A stretch of DNA of 64,000 nucleotides from Phylloscopus collybita (lineage: Eukaryota > Chordata > Aves > Passeriformes > Phylloscopidae). The stretch is from positions 7,381,001-7,445,000 of the forward strand of contig JAJNNQ010000008.1 of assembly GCA_027886175.1 (NCBI GenBank), read 5' to 3'. Within the stretch, counting starts at the first letter, position 1, and the number at the start of each line of letters is the position of its first letter. The notes below the pieces were generated by a model. That model did no database searches, had not been told where the DNA came from, and was given only the letters and a program-made list of their open reading frames with translations. This document shows, in pieces, positions 1-13,891 of the stretch. Made by a program: the position numbers and the translations under genes.

Positions 1-932
1 GAGCATTCTTACTCGAAGTAAGACCCTAAATAAAGAAAGAAGAGAAATAAAAATATTAGAATTCTAAAAGCTTTCAATAATTGTGGATTTTTTTTCATCT
101 TTTGTAATATCACAGAGATTTCAAATAATTTGCCTAAAACATACTTATTTCAGTTTTAAGGGTGGTAACATCCAGCTTTTAATGTCATCACATTTACAAA
201 ATGTTTCTCAGCAAAATTTCTTTTAAATCCTGAAGACCAGGGTCAACAGAACACTCTTCATGTACTTCATAAAATGCTGCTAAGAACAAACTGCTATTTC
301 CTTCTTCCTGCTTAGAACATGCCCCCAGAGAGGATCAAGTGCACTGACAATGAACATCCTCCCCTTAACCTCTCCATTCCTTCTCACTCACAATTTGGTG
401 CATGACCCCAATGACTTCTCCATGCTTTATCTCAATTCTTGAATACAGCTGTACGAACTGCCCAAGAAGAGTATGACAAGTTTTGCTATAGAAAAATCAT
501 TTATGCAAACCAAGCTCATTCACTGCCATGAATGACTAAGCTTTCACAAGCTGGTAGCTCGGATTCTCTGAAACCTAGAAAATGTGCCAGGGAAATAACA
601 TGTAAGATTGAGGGGCAACAACTTCAGGGCTTCCAGTCTCTCTGATAAGCACTCCCACTTTAGTCCCTTGGCTGCTGCAAGGCATCCCAAACATGTTAGC
701 AAGAGATCTCTCCACAAATCTGACAAAAACAGATCAAAAATTGTAACAATTATTTTACATGTGAAATCATCTGTTAACCTCCAAATACACAGCGACCTAT
801 TTATTCTAATCAAACTAACACCATTAAAACATCTTTCTTCCTACTGCCACAACTATTTTAAAGTCTAAGACAATGAGAAACCAGAAGAAAAAACAAACAT
901 TGAAAGACATCCACACTTCAGCTACTGCTTAC
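1..932 (-). other. CHD9: Intron after coding exon 22 (partial)
   Basis: No exon for the following family-conserved segment (VLLRVRMLYYL...) was found on the minus strand. Ordinary unique sequence with no repeat recognised. Confidence 0.8.
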
Positions 933-1092
933 TTGTTGCAATGGTGTTTTATGTGCTTTTTGTATCCTTCATCTTGCAACAGATGTTCTGGATTGTATTT
1001 TCGAAGCCATTCTGCTTTGTGTATATCAAAAGTGCTAGCCTGGGTCTTCACTTTTTTTCCTTTTCTTCCTCTAGGCACAGGGGCTGATAAGC
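933..1092 (-). CDS. CHD9: CHD9 coding exon 22: last exon inside the window (residues 1570-1623)
   Basis: A 160-nt exon, acceptor CATTATATAG, donor CAACAA|GTAAGC. It encodes [20 protein letters not shown], then [20 protein letters not shown] and HIKHHCN. The [14 protein letters not shown] block is subfamily-diagnostic. In CHD6-9 the next residues are KVLLRVRMLYYL; no such sequence is found between 1 and 932, so that exon lies outside the window. Confidence 0.96.
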
Positions 1093-1561
1093 CTATATAA
1101 TGTAAAATATTAAAGGTATAGATATAGATGCCCACAATACTTATAGTTCCTATATCCTATACAGATATTGTAATCTGCAGTGCAGGAACAACATTAACAT
1201 CAGTCTCTGTATTGCCAGTCTTTTTGTGTCTCAGAGCACCTCTGGAACACACACTGCCCGTAAGGACAAACAGGAGAGGGGGAGAAGAGGAGTGTGCTGT
1301 CTGTCACCTACTGTGAAACAGAAAGAAATTTCATTTCATTTCTTACGCAATGAAATGAAAGTTCACACCAAGAATCCTTTGGGTAAGCCCTCAAATCAAG
1401 GCAAAGCAGCAAGGACACTTCTTTGCCCATCAGTTGAATTGTGTGCTTGAAATAAATCCCATCAATTTCAAGTAGGATGCCTTCAGCGAGGGTTTTTATC
1501 CCAGTACCACAGGCCCACATAAAAGAAGCTGTTTAAGTGCAGAAACAAATTAAGACCTTAC
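1093..1561 (-). other. CHD9: Intron between coding exons 21 and 22
   Basis: 469 bp with GT-AG ends. Nothing else seen. Confidence 0.9.
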
Positions 1562-1761
1562 CAAGGTGGTTCTGTAACTCTCGTGTTTGCCCATCCTCTG
1601 TTGGGGTGATGAGATCCCATATAAAACTCTTTATTTTCTCATCCCCTCTGTAGTGAACAAGACAATAGGCTAACAGGGCTCGGCAAATTATCTCCACATC
1701 ATGTTCATTCAGCTGCCTCTTGAAGCGACCGTGGGACAGAATTTCTCTCCACCGACCCCAC
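1562..1761 (-). CDS. CHD9: CHD9 coding exon 21: SANT-like domain (residues 1503-1570)
   Basis: A 200-nt exon, acceptor CTTTGGACTAG, donor TTG|GTAAGG. It encodes [20 protein letters not shown], then [20 protein letters not shown] and [20 protein letters not shown]. The [13 protein letters not shown] helix is the SANT-like signature of this subfamily. Confidence 0.97.
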
Positions 1762-3404
1762 CTAGTCCAAAGTGAGACACAAATCAGCACCTGGAAGTGA
1801 AACACTGGGGTAGCTACAGACTTCTCTCACAAAAGAGAATTTTTCTCTAAAATACTTTGCTTTTAACATTTTTTCTTTCAGCTTCAGTTACTGAGTAGAA
1901 ATAAGAAAGTAACATTTGCAACATAACTCCAACTGATTAAAACAGTCTTAACAAAAAGTGCCTCATTACAAAAAGTATGAATGATTGTTTTAAACTTTAA
2001 AGACATAAAACTGATGGGAACTCATTCTGACAAGAATGCTGTTATTTTTCTTGTAAGATGGGTGAGAGAAGACCTAAGATTTGATTTCCAAATCTACTTA
2101 TCTGATTACAGTATGCTTAAAATAACTGGTAAGATTCTCAGTTCCTATTTGTGCCTCACAGAAGTGCAAGATGTTCTACAATTATGAAAATCACGTTACC
2201 TACAAAAGCTTTATTTCAGACATTTTTAAGGAGTCATGAGCCTGCCCGCAGCACTTACTGTAATGATTTTTAGAGAGACTCCTGTAGTGCCCATGTTAAA
2301 TGCTATAATCTCATTTGAAGAAAGATTTTCACCCTACTTTCTTAATGTTTCTTTAATTGCAAATTGTCAGGAAAATTTATTACAAGGGTGCAAGATAAAT
2401 TCCTTTTTTAAAAACGTTCTCTGCACATATACAAGGTTATCGCCAATACAGAGTTAAGTTATTCCACAAATGCAATTTACTACGTGGAAGAAACCATATT
2501 TTTAAAGCACTTCACAGAATGAAGAAGGATGTACACAATACCCATAGACCAGCAAGTTCTTCTCCACACGGAAGCACTCTGTCCTTCCGTAGCCATTGGA
2601 ACGGTCGCAGGGCCGGCGCAGCTTTGGCTTCTCCTCACCCTCACTCTCCACCTCAGACAACTCTGCCAGCTCGTCCTTTGTAGCACTGAAGGGCCGTGTT
2701 TGTTTCCTGATTCTTGGGGTATCAATAACAAGGCTGTTCTGCAAAATTGCAAACGAACCTTGTGAGAGAGTTTTTCTTAAGTACACAGCTTCAGTTCAGA
2801 AACAATTCCTATCTCTTGTCATTCACAGCTATTTCCTAAAGACACTGAACACCCATGGAGCAAGGAAAACATTTTGTGGTATTTAAGGCAACAAACAATG
2901 AGTTTCATATGCTAATGCCAGTACATTAGTTACAAGCAACAGAGTACCTTATCTGAGCTGAATACTCACACAGACTACTCTGCAGTCTTTGTGAGAGAAA
3001 AGGGGCACTGAAGCCTTTCTGAATTAACTGCATTGGGAGTGTCTTCAAGAATAGGACACAGATTTCAGTACTGTAAAATTTATGCAGGTCTTAGTCACTT
3101 ATTTTGCAGATTCCAGTCCAACATTTACAGACAGAGAAATGGGGCAACCAGAATAATTCCATACTTTCAATCGTTTTCAGGTCTTTGACAAAAATCAGCA
3201 ATGTCCAAACTTTTTTCTGTACAGCAGGGAAATAGGAAATACTACAGCTGTCAGCAGGCTAACTGCTCGTGCACAAATAAGCCAGCACAAAAAGTCTGAT
3301 TTGTTGAAATGTTAATCAAAAAGTACCAGAAATCCCATACCTGCAATTTCAGTATTCAACAGCAAGCACATACTTGAAAGAACACACATAAAAAAAGTAC
3401 TTAC
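1762..3404 (-). other. CHD9: Introns flanking coding exon 20
   Basis: Two AT-rich introns (1762-2541 and 2739-3404) around exon 20. No repeats or extra exons seen. Confidence 0.85.
2542..2738 (-). CDS. CHD9: CHD9 coding exon 20: approach to SANT/SLIDE (residues 1438-1503)
   Basis: A 197-nt exon, acceptor GCAATTTTGCAG, donor TATGG|GTATTG. It encodes [20 protein letters not shown], then an acidic [18 protein letters not shown] stretch and [15 protein letters not shown]. The [10 protein letters not shown] segment starts the SANT/SLIDE (DNA-binding) part of CHD6-9 proteins. Confidence 0.97.
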
Positions 3405-3515
3405 TCTACCACTGATAGCATCGAGATCTATTTCTGCTTTTTTGGCCCATTTCTGCCAGAAGTTGGGATCATCTAGTGAAATATCAGTCCTGTTTCCAGA
3501 TGCAACAAAACTAGC
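3405..3515 (-). CDS. CHD9: CHD9 coding exon 19 (residues 1401-1437)
   Basis: A 37-codon exon, acceptor ATTTATTACAG, donor AGA|GTAAGT. It encodes [20 protein letters not shown] then [17 protein letters not shown]. The [19 protein letters not shown] block is near-invariant in CHD6-9 and follows the acidic bridge. Confidence 0.97.
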
Positions 3516-4805
3516 CTGTAATAAATAAAACTAAAGCTTACCAACATCATAGATCAAAAGTTTGTAGTTTGCCTCACTGCTGTGAAGATTGCCTGACCTT
3601 ATTTCATCAAAAATCTCCCAAGCAGCTGTTAAGACTTTAGAAGTTACTTACACTGCAAAGCAACTCAAAAGTTCTCCTCCCCCTTAATTTTTAAAAATCA
3701 GATCCATAATATATCAGAAAAATCTAATGAACTTTTATGCACCATCAGGAGAGAAGAACATTAAGCAGCAAGATTCTTCTGCTTCTAAGTCTGAATCTAA
3801 ATTACTCGAATGGAAGAAAAAAGAATCTTTTGAAGAGGCTTATCAGCATTTGGGGATTTCATCTCATGCAGAAGTACTCGCTTGAGGGAAATTTCAAAGG
3901 GGCGTTTAAGCTGCCAACAATCAAAGCCTGAGTGCATGGAATAGGCTTAATTTCAGAAGGCATTTAAAAAACCCTGATACACTGCATCTGGGAGAAGAGT
4001 AAATACATATAAAAATTTCTAACTCTTCTGATAAAAAGACAGTGATGATGATCTTTAGAAATCTACTTCTTATTTAAGCCATAATCAGCAAGATATAAGA
4101 AAACCTAAATAAACATATGAATAAATAATATTTATAAATATTGCTATTTAAGAATATAAATATACATTTATCATATTTTAAATCTTTTTTTCCTTGCCTT
4201 TTTAATTCTTTTGGAATTCTCACAATTGCATTTATGAAGTGCCCACACCCCAAGCTCAGTTTTACTGCTTGGTATTTGACACCCTCAGCCCCCTTCCCAT
4301 GTACAGACAGGTATCTCCACTCACTGCTATTTTAGGAGGTTTCTTATTTTGCTTCTCCAATTCTTACCAAAAAAGCTCAAGGTTCAAAATATATCCTTTG
4401 TTTACACATTTTTAGAACAGGCCTAACAATTTTTACCCTTCTTGTCATATATATTTTCCCCTGCCCTTAATGTATCTAAATACAAATAGATCTATAAACA
4501 AATTTGTTTCAATATTCTTGGTTAATGCAGCTCATTATATCTCACACAACCCCCAGCCTTTTCCAAAGCAGCACAGACCCATTACTCATCTTTGCTCTGC
4601 ACCTGGCGTTTACAGAATCCGTGGCAATCTGATTTTTTACATGCATTTGAAGATAAGCATACAGATGCAAGAACCCAAAATATGTACCTCACACACGCAC
4701 CCACTAAACACAAGTAAACATAACTTAAAAATAAGGCCTAAGCTCTACAACATCCAGTGACATTTAGAGCTCTTTACTGCCACAGAACACCCTGCTGTTC
4801 TGCAC

Positions 4806-4985
4806 CTTGGCAAACGTGGAGCCTCTTCCCTCGGATTCAATGGTGATGGTTTTGGTCCGACGCTGCAGAATCTGGTCAATGTCCTCCTCACAGAACTTGG
4901 AGCCTTCATCCTCTTCATCCATAATGGCACCGTAGGCACCTCGTCGAAGCAAGTCTTCTATTTCTTTTTTGGAGAGTTGTTGGAT
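4806..4985 (-). CDS. CHD9: CHD9 coding exon 18: post-ATPase acidic bridge (residues 1341-1400)
   Basis: A 60-codon exon, acceptor TTTTATTTACTCAG, donor AAG|GTGCAG. It encodes [20 protein letters not shown], then [20 protein letters not shown] and [20 protein letters not shown]. This is the family's post-helicase regulatory segment (negative-regulatory bridge in CHD proteins). The donor has C at +4 and departs from GTRAGT, yet it gives the correct junction (TFAK|ASF). Confidence 0.97.
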
Positions 4986-5559
4986 CTGAGTAAATAAAAT
5001 CAGGTTTAGACAGTCAAAAAAAAAAATCCCTGAAGTTTTTACTCTTCCTCTTTCCCATGTTTCCACAATCTAACTGTGCCTTCTGATCTACAAGTCTAAA
5101 TCTGGAGTATTAAAAGCTATGAGAAAAGTCTAGCTGACAGCTGAAATAATAAATCAGGTGCCAACAGTACACATTTTTACAAGTATGTAGTGGGGTTTTT
5201 TTGGCTATTCTTAGCACCATGATGTGCATGTTTAAAAAATTATCTTTTCATTCTTATACTAAAGTAACACATTATCTTAATATGAGGAGATACAAGGAAA
5301 CAAGGAGAAACTTTTCTCCTTGTTTTAACTTTGACATTATCTACCTTGAACTTTATGAGGCAAGAAATAGTGGAAGATTTATCAGAGTAACTGACTAGAT
5401 TTAAAATTATATCAGCTATATTGCTAGTCCACATCAGAAAACAGAATGGAGATGTAAATGACAGAAAAAGGGAAAAGTGGCAGCTTCTGTAATTTAAAGT
5501 AATTCCCACATGATTGCAAAAGCAAAAGGAAGGTTATTTCAGGAAATGAATCTACATAC

Positions 5560-5727
5560 ACCACCAACACTGTTTTCTCTTCCACTCATACTCTGCAAGA
5601 CAGCCTTATCCAGTCCCAGTTTCAGACTTGCTCTGTCAAACATCTCTCTCTCATAGGAATTACGTGTGATCAGCCTGTAGACCTTCACTGCTTTGTTCTG
5701 ACCAATCCTGTGGCATCTGGCTTGAGC
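5560..5727 (-). CDS. CHD9: CHD9 coding exon 17: motif VI and arginine finger (residues 1285-1340)
   Basis: A 56-codon exon, acceptor CTTCCTTCCAAAG, donor GGT|GTATGT. It encodes [20 protein letters not shown]; the QARCHRIGQ motif (1286-1294) supplies the arginine finger. It continues [20 protein letters not shown] and ends [11 protein letters not shown]. Confidence 0.98.
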
Positions 5728-6470
5728 CTTTGGAAGGAAGGGAGGAGGGCAGTTAGAATCTAGACTTACCTAGAAATAGCATATTTTAAAAAACATACTT
5801 TAAGTAACATCTTTAAAAAACCTGCTTCTGCTGTAGCCCAATCCAAGAATAGGAGCATGAACTCAAAAGGAGTCAACACCCATTTACGCAAACAGAAGCT
5901 ATCAGACATTTTCCACGTTGTGAACTATTTTCTGACCACAGTGTAGCAAGAAAAATGCAGATGAATGACCTGTGCTGAAAGCTCCTGACTGGTACTTCCC
6001 TTGCAGCAACAGCAGAGAAGACCTGCTAGCTGCTAAGTTAGCTGATCTCCTGATACAAACAGTAAAGGAGTTGCAACTTGAGAATTATTTCAATTTCAGC
6101 ATCCACTTCCTAGATTCAATTAATTCACTTTCTCTGAATGCATATTAATCCTTTTCTGTATATTATGTTTCAACTGAAAACCTCTATTTCCATAAACTGT
6201 GTTAGTCAGTATGTGCAAAATATAGCCCCTGGGTTCACAGTGTCATCAATTCATCCGGGTTTTATGAAATCATTGATTCTACCTGTGCTGTATTTTCAGA
6301 AGTAACCGATTTGAAAGAAAAGTTCCCAACCAAATGAAATTCTCTTCTGAATTGAAGGCATCAAAAAACTTTGAACACATGCCTTAAAAACACGAACACT
6401 TTAAAATTATGTGTGTTCAAACAGAGACAATATTCAAAGTGATGAAATTTTTATCCATCGGGTTTAATTA

Positions 6471-8666
<2,196 letters not shown>

Positions 8667-8877
8667 CTTTTATGTATAAGGTAATCCTCCAAAATATCAA
8701 GGCAGCGCACCATTTGAGAGAAGATAAGGACCTTGTGGCCTCCTGCTTTCATTTTTGGAAGAAGCTTATCAATAAGAACCAATTTACCAGCAGACTGGAT
8801 CATTGCTTGCAGGTGAAAGTCAGGAGCACTTGGACTATATGTTTCTTTAAACTCTCCAAGGATCTTCTCTTCAGCAC
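8667..8877 (-). CDS. CHD9: CHD9 coding exon 15: helicase C-lobe, motif IV (residues 1149-1219)
   Basis: A 211-nt exon, acceptor CTTTGATAG, donor AG|GTAAGA. It encodes [20 protein letters not shown], then the invariant [20 protein letters not shown] and [19 protein letters not shown] (motif IV). The frame also runs upstream past the acceptor, but CHD homology ends at the AG. Confidence 0.97.
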
Positions 8878-9695
8878 CTATCAAAGAATATATTTCCATA
8901 TCTATGGATGTACTGACACAAATATCTCCACATACATTCAAATTGAAGATACCAAAATTAGTGCTGTACTCTAAATACCCCCCTTTAGGCACTGATGGAG
9001 ACAGAACAGAGTTCTGGAGGGATCTGAAGCCTAAGCAAAACATCTATTTTTATCAGCTTTGAAAACAAGTCTTAAGTTTTTAAGCAGAACAGCATAGAAA
9101 ACCCTGAATGAGGTGAACACCCCTCCCCCAAATTTTAAAAACTGAAATTCTTATTCTCAAGTATTGTATATAAAAAAATTACTAAAAAAAGTTCTTTTGT
9201 CTTTGTGATATTTTAAATGGGTCATGAGTCTTTGCAAAAAAACCAGTATTTTGAATACTGCTTTTGAAACCACAGCCAAAACTTTCAGAGTGTAAAGTGC
9301 ATTTTCTTGCAAGTCAGGAAAAACACCAGTTATTTAGCAAGTGACAAAAAGCAATGAAGACTGACAGAGACCATATCACTTGAAAAAAGATTTAATTTTA
9401 AAATTTAGATCTCAAAGTTCTTGTTCATACTGCTTTTAAAGAGCTGTACGATTTCCATGAAATAATTGCTTATAAATGTTCTGTAAAATCCAAGAGAACA
9501 AGTTCAGGCTTCAGGCCTCAAATATGCAAATGTCTCACAAGTTTGTCTTGCACCTATGAAAAAAAAAGTTTCCACCTAATCCAATCCTTGGAAAATCTGA
9601 AGAAAACATCGAAGAATTATTACAAAATTCTTACATATTTTAAATAAAAGCAAAAAATGAATTAAAAAAACCCCCAGTCCTTATCCTGCATTTAC

Positions 9696-9951
9696 CTTTG
9701 ATGAGATAAGGATGATTACAACACTTTCTGAGTTCCATCATAGTGTTAACCAGATTGGGTACATTGGCCTGCCCTGCTCCTTTGGATAAGAAAGCAAAAT
9801 TTTTCTCCAAAATCGCTCGGTAATATTTCTTCTGAATATTAGTTAGTTCTACTTCAATTATGGTTTCCTCCTTAGGAGCCAGCTTTTTTTCTACGTCTTC
9901 TTTTAATCTCCTGAGCATCATGGGTTTCAGGATAGCTTGTAGTTTCTGAAC
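9696..9951 (-). CDS. CHD9: CHD9 coding exon 14: link between ATPase lobes (residues 1064-1149)
   Basis: A 256-nt exon, acceptor TTCCTTTAG, donor AAAG|GTAAAT. It encodes [20 protein letters not shown], then [20 protein letters not shown], and ends at [16 protein letters not shown]. The MLRRLK and [10 protein letters not shown] blocks are characteristic of CHD/SNF2 remodellers. Confidence 0.98.
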
Positions 9952-10054
9952 CTAAAGGAAGCACAACCATTTGTTGGCACATGAAAAAAGGTAATACTGT
10001 AGCTCAATGAAAAGGCAGTCCCTCCTAAACTCTAAAGCTCAGGTGAACTCATAC

Positions 10055-10198
10055 CTGTTCCTCTGTTTTAAGGTCTCCAAACTCCTGCATGAATGTAGAC
10101 TCAGCAGGAAAACGCAATGGTTCCAGAAAATGAAGGAGGCTAAATAATTCTTCTACTGTGTTCTGCAGTGGGGTACCTGTTAACAGCACTTTATGCTC
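10055..10198 (-). CDS. CHD9: CHD9 coding exon 13: ATPase motif III (residues 1016-1063)
   Basis: A 48-codon exon, acceptor CCTTTTCTAG, donor CAG|GTATGA. It encodes [20 protein letters not shown] (motif [11 protein letters not shown]) and continues [20 protein letters not shown]. Residues 1033-1037 are LFSLL, a second LxxLL pattern in the ATPase. The intron to the next exon is only 103 bp. Confidence 0.98.
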
Positions 10199-11049
10199 CT
10201 AGAAAAGGAAAAAAAAAAACCAACAACTTACATAACCTTATCTGTACACATTTGCAAAAATGTTTGTGTTAAATCTGAGCATCAAAACCTGAAACTACCA
10301 TTTCTGTGTGTCACTAACCACGCAGGTAATACAGATAAGCAGATTTATTAAAAAATCACCAGTAAGTATTTCCTAATAACTTTCCTTTAAATTTTCTCTT
10401 CCTACATCTGTAATGAAGGAATGAGTGAACATTTCAACCTTGCCTGTAATACTCACAGATTTATAATCCTCCATCTCTACAGTGCAGAAAATATACACTG
10501 AGCATGTATCAGAAAGCAACTCAGAGGACTTCTGAGAACACATAGGAAAGTAATAATGAAGCAATAAAAAAAAAAAAAGCAAAACTAGCATACATCTGAT
10601 ACATGGTAGTATCTACTTTTAAAAATCTTTAGCTGTATAAAATAAAATCTTAACTACTGGACTAGACAATCAATCTGTTTAAAATTCTACTACTTGTGTG
10701 TTTTTATTGTTAAATAACTTGCTTAAAATAATTTCTAAATTTTCGCACATTGCACAACAACTGAAACAAATTTTAAATGATATTTTCACCCTAATCAAAA
10801 CAAAAACTATACAACAGTATCATCAGAAATAGATTGTGCCTACAGTGAGAACTTGCCACATTTTGTTTAATCACAAATACATCAGCATAAGCTATCAAAA
10901 CCACATATGTTTGAGGAGTATCAGGAATAGTTATCTCTCAAGAAACCCTGCTTGAAAGATCTTTTATAGCATGAAAAGCAAATTTTTCATTTATCACCAT
11001 ACTATACTGAACTCAAATCAACCCCAAAAAGTGAACTGTAGTTACTCAC

Positions 11050-11226
11050 AAGGTTCATTAATTTTAGTCCTTCCAGAAGTTTGCAGTTTTTGTTCTTCAG
11101 TCTGTGAGCTTCATCAATAATAACACACCGCCACTCAATTGCATTTAGCTCCGGACACCCACCAAGAATCATTTCAAAAGTTGTGATAATGGCCTGGAAC
11201 CTGTAGGTGCCTCGAACGATACGGCC
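11050..11226 (-). CDS. CHD9: CHD9 coding exon 12: DEAH box (residues 957-1015)
   Basis: A 59-codon exon, acceptor AATTTCTAG, donor CTT|GTGAGT. It encodes [19 protein letters not shown], then [20 protein letters not shown]. The DEAH box (Walker B, residues 994-997) is intact. Confidence 0.98.
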
Positions 11227-12300
11227 CTAGAAATTCATCAACACACACTACTTGTTACATTCCCTCCCATCTACTCAATTTAAAGATTTTGTTGTTGAAA
11301 TTTTGCCAGGAGCCAGACACTGGATTTTCCATTATAAATGGCTTTGTCATCACACTTAATAATCTTTGTAACTCTCTAATACTAATGAGTAATTATTCAT
11401 GGACCCAAATCTAGTATTATCTACACAACAGAAAAAAACCCTTTTAAATTACACATATAACCATCTAATAATAGAACTACTTCGAAAGGTGTATGTAGAT
11501 AAAACCCCATTTTTAATGCTGAGAAAATCTGAAAGAGTGACAGGAAAAATTCTACAGTCAATCAATCAAAATGTATGATGTTAATATAGTTAGCAGTCTT
11601 ACAGTAAGTATGTAATCACAGTATCACCTGAGAACTAAATGAAAACTTTTTATCCAGTTTACGCCATTGGTCTGACAAGGAGAACATTTAAGTCCACCAG
11701 GCAGTATAGAATAACTCACTAGGTAAACAAGATATCATTTTGACATTTAGCACTAATTAATAAAAAGTTCTCAGCTTTATCAATTTTGAAGAAATACCAT
11801 AAGAATTAAAAAAAATATTTATGCACAATATATAAAAAAGAGAAAAAAACCCTTTTAAAATAGTCAGGTTTCAAGTTTTTTTCATGTCATTTAATGGTGT
11901 GTATTTCAGAAAAGCAAGTTCAGACTGTACACAGTTAACACCAGCAAAACGAAATCAGCTACATAAAGGTAGCAGAGCTTAATCAGTATTATTTTTTTTC
12001 TCCCTGCTCTTCAAAGTCAGGACCCATCTGTGTACACTTTAATCTCCACAAGAGTACCAGCGTCACTGCTATTCAATAGCAAAATTACTCAGCACAGTGA
12101 AACAACACACACATCTTGCAGCAAACACTGCCACTAAATTTACCCAGTAAGCATTTGTTGAAGATGCTCATATGTAACATCCTGGAACGTGAAGTGACTT
12201 TCACCAAGATAAGCACAGAGATAATGTCAAGTACCCTTGTCACTGCTGCCACCTGAGCCTGGTTTGGGTGAGTTATTGCACACAAGTGACACTACAGTAC

Positions 12301-12544
12301 CTGGGAGTCCCTGAAGTACATCTCATACTGCTGAATCATCTGCCTGCTGATCATACTGCCGTGGTACACCACAACGTTCAGGTCAGTCCACGTGCGGAAT
12401 TCCCTCTCCCAGTTTGTTATGGTGGAAAGCGGAGCTATGATCAGGAAAGGGCCCCTTATACCGGTCAGGAGGATTTCATACAGGAATGTAATGGACTGAA
12501 TGGTTTTGCCAAGGCCCATTTCATCTGCTAAAATGCAATTTCTC
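12301..12544 (-). CDS. CHD9: CHD9 coding exon 11: Walker A / ATPase motifs I and Ia (residues 875-956)
   Basis: A 244-nt exon, acceptor GCTTTCAG, donor CAG|GTACTG. It encodes [20 protein letters not shown], with the ATP-binding lysine at residue 888. It continues with [20 protein letters not shown] (motif Ia) and the segment [19 protein letters not shown]. All residues expected for nucleotide binding are present, so the ATPase is predicted to be active. Confidence 0.98.
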
Positions 12545-13769
12545 CTGAAAGCAAAAAATGTTTATTTGTTACTATCATCAAAGAAAGTACAGACCCCAAA
12601 GCTGCTACTAAAATGAACATTTTACAAAAACAAAGCTCAAATACACTGTACAACAACAGTTAAAGCTGAGGCACTGCAAAAAGATCTTTGAAAGCATTCC
12701 CTGGTTAAGGTGAAAGAACATGCACAAAATCTTTGTGTAAAGCTTTGCATCAGGTTTAGCACTGCCAAAACCTGAGAATGGAATGTTCCGTGAAGTTCTC
12801 CTACAAAAATATTCCAGAAATATTCTTTTGGGACTACCTTTGCCCTAATTAAAGAAATTTAAATAAAGCAGGTTTCCTACATGCACATTCACCTTGACAA
12901 AACTGCTAGAAATTAATGAAGATTCCCTAGAAATCACACATGGTAAGTATCCCAGCTACATTCATGTGAAAAGAGTGCACTAGAGCATCATTAACAAATT
13001 TCCCTTTTTGATTCCAGAACTAGACAAATGCCTATAACTAAATTACTGCATGAAGCACAACTCCATGCTCCCCCTCAGCCATACATTCCAGCCCTTCACT
13101 CTGTTTGCAGATGTCACACAGCTCTGCACTGCTTGAATGAGAATTAAAATCAGATTTCCTTCTGCAGATCAGTAACATGCATGGTAAAATGCTACACCTG
13201 CTGCCACCATCTCTATATGGTACATGCAACTGGTACTTTGGAAATATAGCAAGCAGGAAGATTCATTAACAGAAAATCAACTAGGAGAAAATACATCATT
13301 CTGGAAAAGATATTCCAAGTGATTATATTTCTGTTCATAAAACATAGCATGATTGCACAAAACTTAACTTTAGCTTAAAACACAGATAATGCTATTATTC
13401 ACTAGCCTTACTTTTGAAGAGAAGTAACTTTATCATACTATTTTTAGCAATCACTTTGAAAGATTCAAGTGTTTACCAGTTTCAAAAATTGTGAAAGCTT
13501 GAGCTTTGGATGTTTTTGCTTTAATTTCCTCATAGCCACTGAAAATTTATTTTCGGTTATGTTAGTTGCATTATTTTAATATTCTGTTAATTTTTGTTGA
13601 TAAAACATCCTTGCACACCCAAAGGGAAAGAAATTTGTTCCAGTTACAACCTTTTAGCTATAAGCAGAGAAACTGCACTAAATTTAGTTAAAACAGTATT
13701 TATCCCCTATAAAAGTGATTCACTCCATACAGTTTAAAATCTATATTAAAAAATATTCCATGCATATAC

Positions 13770-13891
13770 CTATTGTACCAGTTGAATAGGAGCCAGTTAA
13801 GTCCTTCCAGTTGATATTCCCTGAGCTGATTGCCATTTTTATATTCCCTGGACTGTTCTATCTTCTTCCAGGAGTTTGGAGGTGGTCGGTC
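13770..13891 (-). CDS. CHD9: CHD9 coding exon 10: entry to the SNF2 ATPase (residues 835-875)
   Basis: A 122-nt exon, acceptor TTTCCCTTAAAG, donor AG|GTATAT. It encodes [20 protein letters not shown] then [18 protein letters not shown], the Q-motif region of SNF2 ATPases (YQLEGLNWL). Residues 865-869 read LNWLL, an LxxLL pattern. In this fold it is probably structural rather than a nuclear-receptor box. Confidence 0.98.

Larger units (their letters stand above)
8878..13769 (-). other. CHD9: Introns between coding exons 10 and 15
   Basis: Introns 8878-9695, 9952-10054 (103 bp), 10199-11049, 11227-12300 and 12545-13769. All have GT-AG ends and are AT-rich. Nothing further recognised. Confidence 0.85.
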
